Positions 33,134 to 45,109 of a stretch of 64,000 nt of DNA are shown here, piece by piece. The translations under genes and the position numbers were made by a program. Positions within the stretch are counted from its first letter, which is position 1; each line of letters begins with the position of its first letter. The stretch is from Ceraceosorus guamensis (taxonomy: Eukaryota; Basidiomycota; Exobasidiomycetes; Ceraceosorales; Ceraceosoraceae), in NCBI RefSeq assembly GCF_003144195.1, contig NW_020290070.1:4237-68236 (forward strand), read 5' to 3'. The notes beneath the pieces are model-generated. The model worked only from the letters and a program-made list of their open reading frames with translations, had not been told where the DNA came from and searched no databases.

Positions 33134-34494
33134 ATGTCTGCCGCATCAGGTAGCGCAGTGCGCCTGCTGACCACCACCTCGCGCATTCTCCCACCCGTGC
33201 CCGCACTCGGAGAAGCCCATTCAGCTTCCGCTCGAGCGGTTCTCAGACCTCGACTGATAGAGATGCTTCAATCTCAGGGGCTAGAGCTGGATGAAACCAT
33301 TGGCGAAGGGCTCTGGTCAGGACCTCGAGGTCAAGAACATGCAGAGCGTCATGACGACGAAGAACTCATGGCTTGGCACCTGGTGGGCGAAGTGAGTTGA
33401 GTTGATCGTCGGCTGTGCAACACCATGCTCACTTCCTTGAACGTTGCAATGCACCTCCGATGCCGCCTTGAATACCTTGATTCGCTCAACCTGATCTTCA
33501 TGCCGTTTGCTACTCGCAGGTCTGCGCAAATGGTGATCTGGATCGACTGGTGCGATTGAAAGCGTGCGACAGAGCCTACTTGGAATGGGCCAAGCCCATC
33601 CGCAAAAAATGGGGCGGTCTAGAGAATTACATTCGAGTTGTTCGTCTCGGCTGGCCCAACCCTGAAGCCCCCCTGCCCGCATACCTTTCGAAGACGACCG
33701 GAAATGATGAGGGCGCTCGAGCAAGTGAGGCGAAGGTGATTCTGCAGCAGGATTACTTTCTCGACACGGATGATGAGACGTTGGTCAGACGAGTACCCAA
33801 CGATTGGCCCTACGCCATACCTGAAGATTGTGAGCATTGGGTAGTGTGGTGAGTGTAGACGCAACGAGGAGCCTTGCAATGCTGCTGAAGAGCACTGCAT
33901 GTCGGCGATGCTCAATGTAAGTGCGCTGTTTGGACTACAGGTCTCGGAAGGAAATCTACACGCGGTCGCTCTTCTTTGCTCCCAATCCGCCTTGGCAGCA
34001 AGACGAACCCTTCAAGGGTGAACTATGGTCCGCCATCGTCAAAGATGGTATTCGAGGGCACACAGGCTCTTCGTCCAATTCGAACTCGACAAAGTACACA
34101 GGCTGGCGAACACTCGAGCATCTGCAAGAAAGCTTGGCCGCCACGGCCACACAAGCTGAAATTCGCGAGCTAGCAGAATCGGCGCAGAGCTGGACGGGCA
34201 GGGAAGTGTCCAAGTACGTCAAGAGGACGTGGGATGAGAAGCAGTGGGAGACAAACTGGTTTTGCAATCCGCCTCATTTGAGAACAGTACCAGGTGTGTA
34301 GTCTCAAGTAAAAGGCTTTATGAGCGTCCCCATTGGCGCAAGTGTCACCGGCTGACCAACACGCCATTTCCTGGCTTTTACTCGCAGGCCTCAGTCACTT
34401 TCAGTGAGTGTGTGTCTTGTCAAGATTGCTGTTGTATACGCTCATGACATTGTTTCACAGTGTCATTTCCAGAAGGAAGGTTGTCGCTAGCTGA
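33134..34494 (+). CDS. DUF3605-family protein
   Basis: Five exons (33134-33391, 33520-33848, 33941-34293, 34388-34403, 34461-34494) give 329 residues; exon 4 is only 16 bases long. Fungal DUF3605 proteins share the block seen here: NDWPYAIPEDCEHWVVWSRK (codons across intron 2), then WFCNPPHLRTVPG joined through the short exon to LSHFHVISR. The N-terminal MSAASGSAVRLLTTTSRIL could be a weak mitochondrial signal. No function is known to me for the family. The tiny exon is required: it supplies LSHFH, which matches the conserved end of the domain, and all phases close. The gene ends 160 bases from the converging helicase gene. Confidence 0.8.
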
Positions 34495-34654
34495 AGCCCA
34501 CGACCCCCAATAGAACACGAGAAGCAAGCGCATCTCGGGCTAGGCGAAGTTCACACGACCCGATACACGGCGGATTGCGTGGATTGTTGTTGTACAGACG
34601 ATATGTGAGCAACGCGAGGCTATGTGAGAACGTAGTTTCCGCTAGTGAAAATAT

Positions 34655-37600
34655 CTACGAGGCAGACTGGTCCTCTTCAAAAGTAGTAGAATCTCCAATT
34701 TCCTCTCTATCATTTCTCCTCTCCTGTCTGATTTCCTGCTTGACGCTATGAATGGCAACTTCAATTTGCGGGGGCAACACCTCTTCTAGATCCTCCACGA
34801 GCACATCTGGGTTGGCTCGAACAGGAGTAGCCTGACAGATAGTGTGGCCCGAAGAGTCTACCGAGTCCAATCTGCCCTCCGCATGTCCTGGCTCGTTCTG
34901 CTGCGGCAAGTCCGCATCGAACGGTTCCAGGCCTACCAATCCTCGCAGGACCGCTAGAGCGCCGACTTTCGAAGTGACGACGTTGGCATGGGCGCATCCT
35001 TGCCAGGTGATGCATTGTGGGCAGCCCTGCAGACACTCGCACGATTCGATCACCGCTGTTCGTTTATCGTTCGAAGGAAGCTAGCACGTGAGCAGCGTCT
35101 ATGTGTGTATGCGGAGCGTTACACATGCCCGAAACTCACAGATCGCGATACGTATCAGACCGTCAAGATGCTCAAACGCCTTGGCACATACGCCGCTATT
35201 CTGGCCGGGCGTGTCGTAGAAGATGAGCCTGGCAGGTCTCTTGCGCGTCGTAGCTTTGCGCGCATATTCTCTTTCCGCCACTTTGCACTCCGTCCTGACG
35301 TCGCCGGCCATCGTGACGACAAACATCGGCGTAAGACTGAGCAGAAAAGCAAGCGTAAGGAGTCGCATCAGTTTCAAAGGCCAATGCGAGCCGATGAGGG
35401 TAGCGACACATACCTCAAGATCGCATGCTCTGCAGCGTGTATTGCAGCCGCGGCGTTGATGGTCTTGCTGACGAGCGCATTGATGAGCCAAAGCGGCACA
35501 TCGATCCAGGTCCCCTTTGTGTCCCTCTTGAAGGGAGGGCAGTCCACATCCACCGTGTCCAAAATATTAGCTCTTCTATCCACCTTGAAGTACCCCCAGA
35601 CTCGAGTTTCTATGCGAACGTGACCATAGTAAGCTCTGCTGGTAGTTCCCCGGAGCGATCGAATACGATGCGTTTCGACCGCGTCGGTATCCGTATGGTC
35701 CCTTGGGCGTGTGTGGTAGTTGACGTTGGCTTGCACCATCCTAGCCACACGCGTGTCGTGGCTGATCTCCTTGCACAAGAAGCTGCGTCCTTGATGCATG
35801 AATACAGCGCCTTCGAACGCTTCAAAGATTGCTCTGTCCGTTTCCACTTCTTCCATGACTCTAGCACCTCCCGTTCGTCCGGGCGTATCGTCCACGTAAA
35901 CGTACGTCTCTTGTCTCGCACCCCGAATGGCGATCTCTCGAGCTGGAAAGGGTCTGAGCTCATAGCGCGGTAGGAAGAATCCTCCGCCGTCTGGATCGGG
36001 CTCCAATCTGTTGTTGCATAACGCAGTGATGTCCCCACCAAAGAAGATCGCATCATCGTGAGGATGGATGGGCAACTCTGCAGCTGCGCATTGAAGATGA
36101 CCTTCCCTGACAAAATCATTGCCTAGATCCACGGTGAGAGCCGCGTCGGGTTGGTTGAACACTTCATCAGGGTTACGCATATAGTGTTGGTCCAAAGGGA
36201 ATGGATCTCCAACCAGCACAGCCAGGCTGTCTTTCTGTCGCCGACCGGCTCGACCAGCTTGCTGCCTAAGACTCGAAATTGAGTACGGAAAGCCGAGCAT
36301 GATGACCGCATCCAAAGAACCGATATCTATACCGAGCTCCAAGGCGCTGGTAGCAACAATCCCCAGCAGTTGACCTTTGAACATATCCACTTCGATTTTC
36401 CTCCTATCTTCTGGTGAGTATCCAGATCTGTATGACATGACTCGTTTGGCCACGTCTCCTCTTCCTTCCAAAAGCAAGTCATTCCTGATTTGGTTCATGA
36501 CAATCTCGCAGGTCCTTCTGACCTTTGTAAAGATGATAGTCCTCACACCTCTTTCGACGAGGTGTCTAAAGATGTGTGAAACCTCGGCATAGGCACTCAC
36601 TCTACCTTGTTGAGGATCAGCATCGTCTATCAGGGGTGGGTTCCAGATCAACCATTCTTTGGCTCCAGAAGGCGATCCGTCCTCAGTTATAACGGCCACC
36701 TCTTCGATCCCAAATAGGGTCTGCATGTGTTCGGCCGGATTAGCAACTGTGGCGCTGCAGCTGATGAATTGAATGTTTCTGTTGCCCAACGCTGCACAGA
36801 TTCTTCGAAGGCGTCGCATGATGAAGCTTACATGAGCGCCAAACAGCCCATTATAGCAGTGCAGCTCATCCACCACCACGAATCGCAGGTTCTGTAAGAA
36901 CCGACGCCACTGAGCTTCGTTTGGCAAGATGCTCTGGTGCAACATATCGGGGTTGGTAAAGATTACGGATGCACGATTTCTTATCTCTGTTCTTTGCGTC
37001 TTTTCCGTGTCCCCGTCGTATGTGGTCACAAAGATGTCTGTGAGAAGCTCATGCTGAAAGAGCAACTCTTGAAGAGTGCGACGCTGGTCTTGCGCAAGGG
37101 CCTTCGTCGGGAAGATGTACATTGCGGTGCAGGTACTTTCCTCCTCCAAAGCACGTATGAGAGGTATCTGGTAGATCAGACTCTTTCCAGAGGAAGTACT
37201 GGTCGACACGATGACGTTGCGGCCGTCATCTAGCGCGTTCAAGGCCTCAGCTTGATGCAAATAGAAGTCCTCAATCTTCCTGGTAGCATAGAGTGCGTCG
37301 ACCAGCTCTTGAGAGAGGGCAAAGGTCAGCCCCTCGTGCCGTGGCTCCCTCTTTTCCATGATTCTGTGCCCGCCAGGCACAATCTGATCTTTCCACCATT
37401 TTTGGCCCTTCATCTCGTCGATCACTTCAGTAATGGGTGGTCTCTCTTCGGGATGAGTCATGAGGTGTTCAAGACGCAAGCGCCGTTTTCTCGGTGTCTC
37501 GCCCAAGGGATCGCTCAACTTGCCGTTAGGATCCACAGGCACATGCTCGGCAGCAGCGGCAATGAGTAGCTGGACTGGCTCTTCGTTCTACAGAAGAAGC

Positions 37601-39243
37601 AGCAACGTTCAGATTAGCGAGCAGATATCCTTGCTCATGCGTCGACAAGACACTTACTTTCGCCATGCAAGCGTGAAGCAATTCTAAGACGGCTTGCTCA
37701 AATTTGAAGTTACGCTTGTCGATCAGCTTCTTCATTCCTTTGGCCGCCTTGACAGGATCAATGTCTGGCAGACGCCTGGCAAAGATCGCCCGGACATGAT
37801 AGGCGTCAGCCACGCAAGATGAAGGCTCGAAACAGTGCCTACCTACCTCGGATTTCCCCTCATGGGCTCATTGCTTCTCGCCGCTCTCTGTCTGGCAAAA
37901 CGAGCGCCCCTACCAGTAGCTTTGTGGCCATTCAGAAGCGTTCCATCATTGAACTCAAACATGAGGACATACTGATCCTCTTCTTCTCTGCTATTCTTCG
38001 GCCTTCCGCTCGCGTTCTGCGTTGGCGGTTGTTCTAGTTCAATAGCTGGCAAGAGGCCTTCAAGCGAGGCGTCATTTGCGAGTTGACTGGTACTCGCTTG
38101 AAGCTCTCGGGCTTCCGCTTCTATGTCCCTGGCTGTATCTGCATACGTCTTGTCTATATCTGCCCTTTCTGCCGCCTTCCCCTTGAGCGAAGTCGAAGCT
38201 GTCAGTTCTTGATGTAGAAACAAGGCGTCCGTATCGACGTACGCCAACGAGATAAGGTCGGGACACAAAGACTTCAGCTGAGCCAAGTCGAATATTTCCA
38301 AGTTTCTCTTGAGCAACGCTTCTACGCTGGATCTGAGAGTGTTGTAAGTGGTGGACAGATGTTTGCGAGATTGACAAAAAGCGTAAACCGTATTGAGAGC
38401 TTTGAAAACCAGCTCGAGATTGAGGAAATGCTCTGGCCATTCAAAGTCTCGCACGCGGACCTCGTCGTCTCCATCTGCAGCCTCTTCGTGATCGAGAGTC
38501 GTGCTAGCTTGACGTCCCTCTGCCTGCACACGTTGTGCAGCATCCTTTCCCATGCTCCCTCCGGCATCTGTTTGCGAGGTGGTAGCTGGTGGCAAAGCTG
38601 GTTCCAATGCTGAAACTGGTCCCTGTTCCCTTCTCTGGCGCTTTCGTGGAGGGGTACGTGGAATATCGCTAGAAGCGTATTCTGCAGGAGCGTCTTCGGC
38701 ATCCGGATCAGGCTTGACGTCTGACCCCCTCTGCAGACAATGCAAATGCGTAGCAGATGCGGTGCGCTGTTGAGCAACTCCAGATTCCGCCTTCACACGG
38801 GGCGTCGAGCTCATGTCAGCCTCTGGCGGTGCCGCGTCGCCGCTCAAAAGATTCTCTTCCAGCTTGACGGCAGGGCGATGCAACATTCTGAACTGAGCAT
38901 CAGAGGCCTTGGCAGCAGCTTGAGCTTCTTGCCGCTTTCTCCATGCTGCTCCGCTCGCTCTGACAGCTTCAGCAGCGCTGCTGGATAAGGCCTGCCTGCG
39001 AAGGATGGAGGGGTCATCGTCCGGATCGGCCCGTGCGGTTGGCGAAGTTGGAGGCGAAACTAGATCTACGGCAGTCTCGAGAGTGTGTCCGGTCGAAGCT
39101 GTGCCATGATTGTCGCTTCGCGTGGATGGTGAATGCCGCGCAGTGCCTGTGCTTGCGTTCGCTTTTGCGCTCGTTTGACTGGAACGCAACCTTTGAGATC
39201 GACCCTTGGCCGTCTCTACGTTGAGTCTTGCCAGCCTCGGCAT
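34655..39243 (-). CDS. HRQ1: Hrq1-type DNA helicase (RecQ4 family)
   Basis: Five exons (39243-37847, 37775-37658, 37587-35414, 35336-35140, 35055-34655) give 1428 residues. Hrq1 is a 3'-5' DNA helicase related to human RECQL4, acting in crosslink repair and telomere maintenance. Helicase motifs are complete: Walker A STSSGK (about 635-640), DELH box (745-748), SATVANP (motif III), TSALELGIDIG (motif V) and QQAGRAGR (motif VI, 947-954). The C-terminal DUF1998-type region GDVRTECKVAEREYA and KAFEHLDGL leads to the zinc-binding cluster Cys1301, 1303, 1307, 1310 (CECLQGCPQC). The N-terminal 250-330 region (LNTVYAFCQSRKHLSTTYNT) is the CDT1-like winged-helix part known in Hrq1 proteins; residues 1-230 are disordered and highly charged. 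Introns 1 and 4 were placed by phase and family spacing; a read-through alternative gives stops. Confidence 0.92.
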
Positions 39244-39775
39244 CTGTGGGATGGAGTAGGTTTACAAGCCGAGAGCAGCTCGACTTCACACCGTTCCCTT
39301 TCCACACCCTGTCATGCTCGTGGCAAGTTTTCGAAGGGGCACAGCCTGTGACAATGATGACCCTTGACTTGGATCGACGTTCATGTTGGAGAAGTGGTTG
39401 GTCTGCGAGTGTTCCAAGGACACAGCCGGCTGACCTCAGCATGCAATCACAATCGCGGCCTCAACTCCACATCACGCGCGCGGCGTCTTGGCGCAAAGTT
39501 CAGAGCAGTAGGATGGATCGGCCGAACAGGTCCGAGAAGACGAGCTGAGATCACTCGTGAAGTCAGTCAAGCTATACCAGCACCGGAGTCTCCTAGTTCT
39601 TCCCTCTTCGCCATAACGCGCAAAGCGGAAGTGTGGATGGCCGAGCTCGGCATGGACACTCCGACCTTCGCATACACACGGCTATACACCGAGCACTTGC
39701 TGGCTATTGATACCCAGCCCATCTGGTAGACGTCCCTTTCCACGTCCTCGCGCTACCCGCAGATTATCGAGCAAG
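39244..39775. promoter_or_regulatory. Divergent intergenic region HRQ1 / WW protein
   Basis: 532-base spacer between two start codons; both promoters are expected here. The plus-strand frame 39364-39729 is open but lacks motifs and I do not call it. Confidence 0.45.
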
Positions 39776-40856
39776 ATGGTCGATTCAACAGCGGGTGACA
39801 GTTCACACGCAGATGCGGCTCACCAAGCCGCTCGTTCTGGAGAAGAGGCGTCCGAAGTGCTCGACAAAAGTTCCTCATTTCCAGCGCAAGGTCAGAACTC
39901 GCAGGACGTCGCAGCCCAGGACCAATCCTCTGTGAATGAGGAAACAGAGGCAATAGGCGCGGCAGCTGAAAGGCCCGAAGGAAGCATGTTGGCGCCTCAA
40001 TCAGGTGCAGAAGTGGGACTGGTGGAAACTGAAGAAAATGGACCGCATGATGCGGAGCACGAGGAGATCAACGAATCAAGCAGTGGTTTGACCCAGATTG
40101 AAAAATCTCAGCCACCTTTACCGGACGAGCCGGTGCCCTCACATGCTCACTCGTGGCAAGCTGGTGAGTTGGACGCGCTCAACAACTGTGAACTGATTTG
40201 CTTAAATCGTGAGTTCACCGCTGAGCCAAATTTCTTTTCTTTCTGCAGTATGGGCCCCTCAATCCGGGGCGTACTATTTCTGGAACACGGCATCAGGAGA
40301 GACTACATGGACAAATCCTCTGGGAGAGTCGGGCTCAGGCGGAGCACAAAGAGCGACCCGCTCGTCCGCGGCCGTTCAAGCTGGAGCTCCTTCCGCACCC
40401 ATGAGTGACGAAGACTTAGCCATCTCAGCAGGTATAGATCCCGACTTGGCCTTTCTCGATTCTCAGCTCTATGCCTCCCAGCTCGCTTCAGCCCGCACTG
40501 CGCATTCGCAAGGTCAAGGTCATGGCAGTACCATTGCTACCGCTTCCAACTCTGTCGGGGCCTACTTTGACGCCCGAACAGGTCGAATGGTGTCTGCCTC
40601 TTCTCCCTCCCAAGCAAACCCGGACGCTTCAACAAGACATTCTTCGAGCGCCAAAGCAAAGAGACAGATGAATGCTTATTTCGATGTGGATTCGTACGAG
40701 GCGCAGAGGGCCGCCGAAAGGGCCGAGGCCGCAGGTGCTGCCAGTGCCAGCGCGAGCGGAGGGAGAGCTGCGCAGAAATTGAGCAAAAAGGAACTGCAGT
40801 ACTTTAAAGATCGTAAAGCTCAAAAGAGGAGGCAGCAATACTTGAGCGGCACCTGA
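39776..40856 (+). CDS. WW-domain protein, probable RNA-processing factor
   Basis: Two exons (39776-40163, 40249-40856) give 331 residues. A single WW domain lies just after the intron (about residues 130-155): W-A-P-Q-S-G, YYFWN, then GETTWTNP, with both signature tryptophans and the Pro. WW domains bind proline-rich ligands. The N-terminal 128 residues are acidic, Ser/Glu/Gln-rich and disordered. After the WW domain come two similar short segments, GAYFDARTGRM and MNAYFDVDSY, and a basic end (LSKKELQYFKDRKAQKRRQQ). The tail resembles fungal WW proteins of unknown role with this 'A-Y-F-D' repeat; a splicing or pre-mRNA role is a guess from the basic tail and domain type. The intron boundary falls one codon before the WW core and is well supported. 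Confidence 0.8.
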
Positions 40857-41114
40857 AAGCATACATGCATCTCAACGGACTGATCCAGACACAGGGATTG
40901 CAGAGTGTGGCTATATCGAACGGTGTATGAGATGAGCGGCAACCTTTCGAGAACTCTCATTGTGGCTATCGGCGGCAAGCTGCCAGGCTCGGCTGTGCGC
41001 TAAAACCGGGACAGTGCCTATGCTTGCTTCCTGTCAACGAGAAATGCTCAAGAAAGCTCGCCATATCGTATGGCATTGTAAAGACTACGATATGACATGG
41101 TGCACAATCAGGGC

Positions 41115-42851
41115 TCAAACAGTCAGGGCCATCTGATTCTGTTCCGCTGCCGTGCCAGCCGCGTTCGCCGGTGCATGAGCCGCTCCGCTACTTCTGGCCT
41201 CATCGATGGTTGTCAAGATCCTATCGATCGATCCTTGCCAATTGACCAATTTCTGCTCCAATGATTTCCACTCTGGATCTCCAAACGTTCTGAAAGTGCT
41301 CTTATACACTCTGAATGAAGAAGTCACCTGGCTCAACTTGCCCGAGACCAGACCCGCTCGAATGACTGGCGAGACAGGAGTCGATTTTCTTGAGAGATAA
41401 ATACTGCAAGCATGCTACACAGCCTCTCTGCTCCGAGGCGCCCGACTCACCATCAATGATCCACGATTCTACATCTGCCTCGGGCTCTCCCAATGCTGCC
41501 GCAATATCCGCGTAAGGCACCTCTGCGCTAACGCTACGACTGCACAGGCTCGCCAAATCCAGCAACTTCATTTGCCTCTCCAGCAACGCAGCATTCAGAT
41601 CTGGTGGTGTGTGCAAGAGTGACACGCATCAGCTCGGCCTTCAAGAGCGAATTTAAAGCCCTTTCGCAGCACTCACTCAGCCTAGATAGCACAGAATCGT
41701 TGCCCTTGCCCAACCACGCTTTGAAGTCCTTTGATGAACCGCTGACAAAGATGCTCAAAAGTTCAAATGCCGGCTGTCCTTTTAGCGCTTGAATCGGGCC
41801 GATCTGCAGCAAATTGTCAAAGTCCCACACATTCGGCAGACTCAGAGCTGCAGCGATTGTCTGCTCCGCAGCCTGAGCAACTTGCTCCTTTTTCGCCTCC
41901 GAGACGCTGTCCAAGTACCGCAGATGAGTGAGGAGAAATTCGTAGGCTTTGGCTTTTTGATCAGCCGCGTCGAGCTTAGAAGCGATGTCCAAGAGGAGCG
42001 CAGACTTTGCAGAGGATGGAATAGACCATGTAGAAAGCCATGCTGGAGTCGCAAGCAGTGATTCGGACAGGTAGTCCAGCTCTTCGTTTGCTGCTGCGAG
42101 GTTGAGCAGCGCAGTGAGGGTTGTCAGTCGAAGAGGTGAGCTAGCTGAGAGCGAGTTGAATGTGTTGGACAGACTGCTCAAAGAAGATTTCGGTGTCAGA
42201 TTCAAGTCTGCTAGGGTAAGCTGTGGCGCAAGCTGATGATAGTGCTCCGCCCAGCTCCGGATGGCCACATTGTTCCCATTGCCTAACGACTCACATCCGG
42301 TACTTTACAGCGGTCCTCTCTTGCCCCGTCGTCGCAGCAGTGCTCGCAACGACCGAGACCAAATTTTGAATGGCATGGTCTCTCTGTTCCTGAGACGCAT
42401 ACTGCGTGTTAATGAGCGCCACGAGCAAGTTGTACACTCCCTCCAGCTCTGGTTTGTGTAAGAAAGTAGGACAGGAGCGCGTGTCTCTTGATCAGTAGTA
42501 GCACGCAGCCGCGCAGGACCTCCCTTCACGATTGCTGCTCACCTCTATCGTTTCCATCCCCTAGCTTGGTGAACTGTCCCAGCAGCTCCGTCAACACCGC
42601 CGAAGTCTTTGCCTGATCCGCACCTCCCTCGCCTCCTTCGGCCTCCTCTGCTTTCCGAACATATTTGGAAATGTAGTCATCTCGCTCATCTTCAGGCTGG
42701 CTGCGAGCCAAGAACGTGGCAACATCTGCCACCTGAGAGGTATGATGCAGGAGCAGCAGTCAGCGCAGTCATTCTCGTCAGTGAGAAGCGCCCAACGACT
42801 GACCTGCTCTGAGAACGCTCCGTCCAGGACTGAGACGAGATCTGCTGACAT
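41115..42851 (-). CDS. Translation initiation factor eIF3 subunit M (PCI domain)
   Basis: Six exons (42851-42804, 42732-42543, 42448-42309, 42232-41677, 41600-41451, 41365-41115) give 444 residues. eIF3m is part of the eIF3 complex that loads mRNA onto the 43S ribosome. The PCI region is recognisable: [10 protein letters not shown], then the winged-helix part [51 protein letters not shown] and [16 protein letters not shown], matching the family end-to-end. Exons 1, 2, 5 and 6 are well fixed by phase and homology. The junction of exon 3 and exon 4 is less certain: the preferred pair is donor GTAAAG at 42308 with acceptor at 42233-42234, since other donors (GTGAGT nearby) would need an intron of only 40 bases. 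Start ATG at 42851 yields a plausible [11 protein letters not shown] start. Confidence 0.85.
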
Positions 42852-43427
42852 TCTGACTCGCGCAGCGGGTTGGTAAGAGCTGCGGCTTTCCACGTTCGAA
42901 GGGTGAGGATCCTCAGTCCTTGCCAGATGCCGTCAAATTCCTGACCTAGCGACAGCGTCTGTCTGTTGAGTCGTGTTCGTTGTCGCTGGCGTGATCAGCG
43001 GTAGGGGACAGTGTACCGATGAATCAGCGTCTGAACACCTGGTGAGACAGCGAGCTGAGGAATGCAGCACAGATGAGATGCTGAAGCTTTAGACCCCCCG
43101 CGTGTTGAGGGATTCCTGGCTTGACTTTTCTCGGCCGGGAAAGCGGCGCATGCATGATCCTGGTTCGGTGTCTGTTCTCAGTCAAGAGTCGCAGTCTCAA
43201 AGGCGCCTCTGGCCGGTCTAGCTCGAGGAGAATGCACTTGACTGCCAGCGCTTTCGAGACCAAGATGACGCCAGAGCAACCACACTTCAAGCTATCCGTA
43301 GCATCTGCAGACTTGACGCAGCTGATTCTGACGCATCGCAAATAATCACAATGAGAGACGAGGTGCTGCACTCCAAGGACCAGTGTCCGAAGCAAATGGG
43401 GTGCTTTGCGCTGGAGGGTCAGCGCGT
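42852..43427. other. Spacer upstream of eIF3m
   Basis: 576 bases between eIF3m start and the end of the next minus-strand gene. It should hold the eIF3m promoter. A 74-codon plus-strand frame (43121-43345) lacks motifs and is not called. Confidence 0.45.
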
Positions 43428-43898
43428 CTAAGTTGTGCAGCTAAATATATTGCCACGTGGCACCTCACAACCTAAGGCGCGGGCATCGGGATCAAGCTGC
43501 ATCCCTTCGCGGCGCGCGCAAATTCTCCCCGCAGCTATGCGCACGTGTTCGGCCGAGCGCTCAGTGGACTTGTGGACTTCTGGAGAGAGTGCGTGTGTGG
43601 TGCCGTAGTCAATCCCTAGGAGGCGTATTGGTTTCTGTACACGACAGACGATCACCTCATCACCACTTTCGACAACCCACTTGTCCCCTTTTCTCAAGAT
43701 TGGATCGGTTAGTATCTTGCGTTCGACTTCCGCGAGCTCTTCTTGGGAACAGGCTGGTGCCGAATGCAAATTGGGAAGAGCGGACGCTGGGAGATGGTCT
43801 GAGCGCTAAGCAGGGAACGGGGCTAGCGAGAGCGAGATGGCTGCATCGAGAGTAGTCGCACCTGGATCGTCACTGGCAGGAGATTCAAAGCTATCCAT
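43428..43898 (-). CDS. Small protein of unknown function
   Basis: Two exons (43898-43862, 43798-43428) give 135 residues with consistent phase. The first exon codes MDSFESPASDDP and the second begins DHLPASALPNLH. The middle (about residues 30-75: EELAEVERKILTDPILRKG and WVVESGDEVIVCRVQKPIR) has the alternating charged and hydrophobic pattern of a small folded beta-rich domain; the last 60 residues are less ordered. I do not recognise a family. The start is 253 bases from the start of eL6 on the other strand, so the two genes share an upstream region. An additional 3' intron cannot be excluded. Confidence is moderate because evidence is coding pattern and a clean intron only. Confidence 0.5.
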
Positions 43899-44151
43899 CA
43901 ATGGAGCGGATCATCTGCCAGTCGTCGAAACCTGCTCGGACCTAGGCGCCAGTCCAGCACTGTGTGGAGTCGGGCCACCTAGCCCCGGCCGCTGATCGAG
44001 CAGGGTGTCGCTGGATGACGACGGCAAGGGTGCGAGGAGTTGCAAAGCAATCAGTCTTGAAGAGTCTTAGGGTGCTGACTAGGGAATCGAAGTCATTTAT
44101 TTCCGCGCACCTTTACTGACTCCAAATGACTCTCGCCTTCTGACAGTCACA
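43899..44151. promoter_or_regulatory. Shared divergent promoter region of eL6
   Basis: 253-base space between the start codons of the small unknown protein and ribosomal protein eL6. The bases just ahead of the eL6 ATG are pyrimidine-rich (CTCTCGCCTTCTGACAGTCACA), as is common for ribosomal protein leaders. Confidence 0.45.
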
Positions 44152-45109
44152 ATGGCTTCTCAGGCAACGCCCCGAGCTGGATTTGGCAGGCGCAGCAAGC
44201 TGAACCCCTTGCTGAACAAGAAGCCCACCGACGTCAAGCCCAAGCCCAGGAACGCAAAGGCGGCAGCCACCGGCGAGGACAAGCCCACGACTGTCACTAA
44301 GCAGCTCAAGAAGGGAGGTTCTCGCACTGTTCCATCCGACAAAGCCAGCCGCTACTATCCCGCCGAGGATGTGGCAGTGCCCAAAAAGAGCCGCAAGGCT
44401 CCCAAGCCTGCGGTTCTGCGCAGCAGCATCACTCCTGGAACTGTCCTCATCTTGCTCGCTGGACGCTTCCGCGGAAAGAGGGTCGTCTTCCTGCGACAAT
44501 TGCCCTCTGGTTTGCTCCTCGTCACTGGACCCTTCAAGGTCAACGGCGTTCCTCTGCGTCGCGTGAACCAGGCATACGTCATTGCGACCAGCACCAAGCT
44601 CGAGATTGGCAACCTTTCTGTGAGTGCCCGAAACGAATGCAATGGACTTGGCGAGATGCGAAGGAAGAAAGAGGCAAGCAGAGGCGTAATAGATTGAGAG
44701 TTGAACAGATTTGTAGCAATTTTGGTCGTTTGGGTACGAACTCAAGCCCAGAAAGTTGAGAGAGGAGCACATCCGCGGGAGCCTACAACTCGCCGGGGGG
44801 TAACCGCTGATTGGATTGAGCGAGTGCTGACCTAGGAATGATGGTTCTCGCATTCAGCTTGACGAGAGCGTCCTCGATGAGAAGAAGTACTTCAAGAGCG
44901 AGAAGAGCTCCGGCGCCAAGCCCGAGGCGTCTTTCTTCACCGACCCCGCAAACAAGCAAAAGATCTCGGAGAGCAAGGTCTCCAACCAAAAGTCAGTGGA
45001 CAAGGCTATTTTGGCGGCTATCAAATCTCAAGGACCTGCATTGCGCAAGTACTTGTCCTCCACTTTTGGTCTCTCCAACGGAGACCGTCCCCACCTCATG
45101 CGCTTCTAA
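44152..45109 (+). CDS. RPL6: 60S ribosomal protein eL6 (RPL6)
   Basis: Two exons (44152-44619, 44858-45109) give 239 residues. eL6 is a structural protein of the large cytoplasmic ribosomal subunit. Diagnostic segments are SRYYPAEDV, then [21 protein letters not shown] and [20 protein letters not shown], followed by IATSTKLEI; the second exon starts [12 protein letters not shown] and continues [17 protein letters not shown], as in yeast and human eL6. The N-terminal 65 residues are Lys/Ala/Pro-rich, as usual. Intron 1 is 238 bases, longer than most in this window. The intron boundary is in phase 0 and the spliced product reads through in the family frame. The gene faces away from a small unknown gene and converges with RPA49. 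Confidence 0.97.

Noticed and set aside
44620-44857. snoRNA in the eL6 intron
   Set aside because: No clear C (RTGATGA) plus D (CTGA) pair or H/ACA hairpins by eye; kept only as a question.
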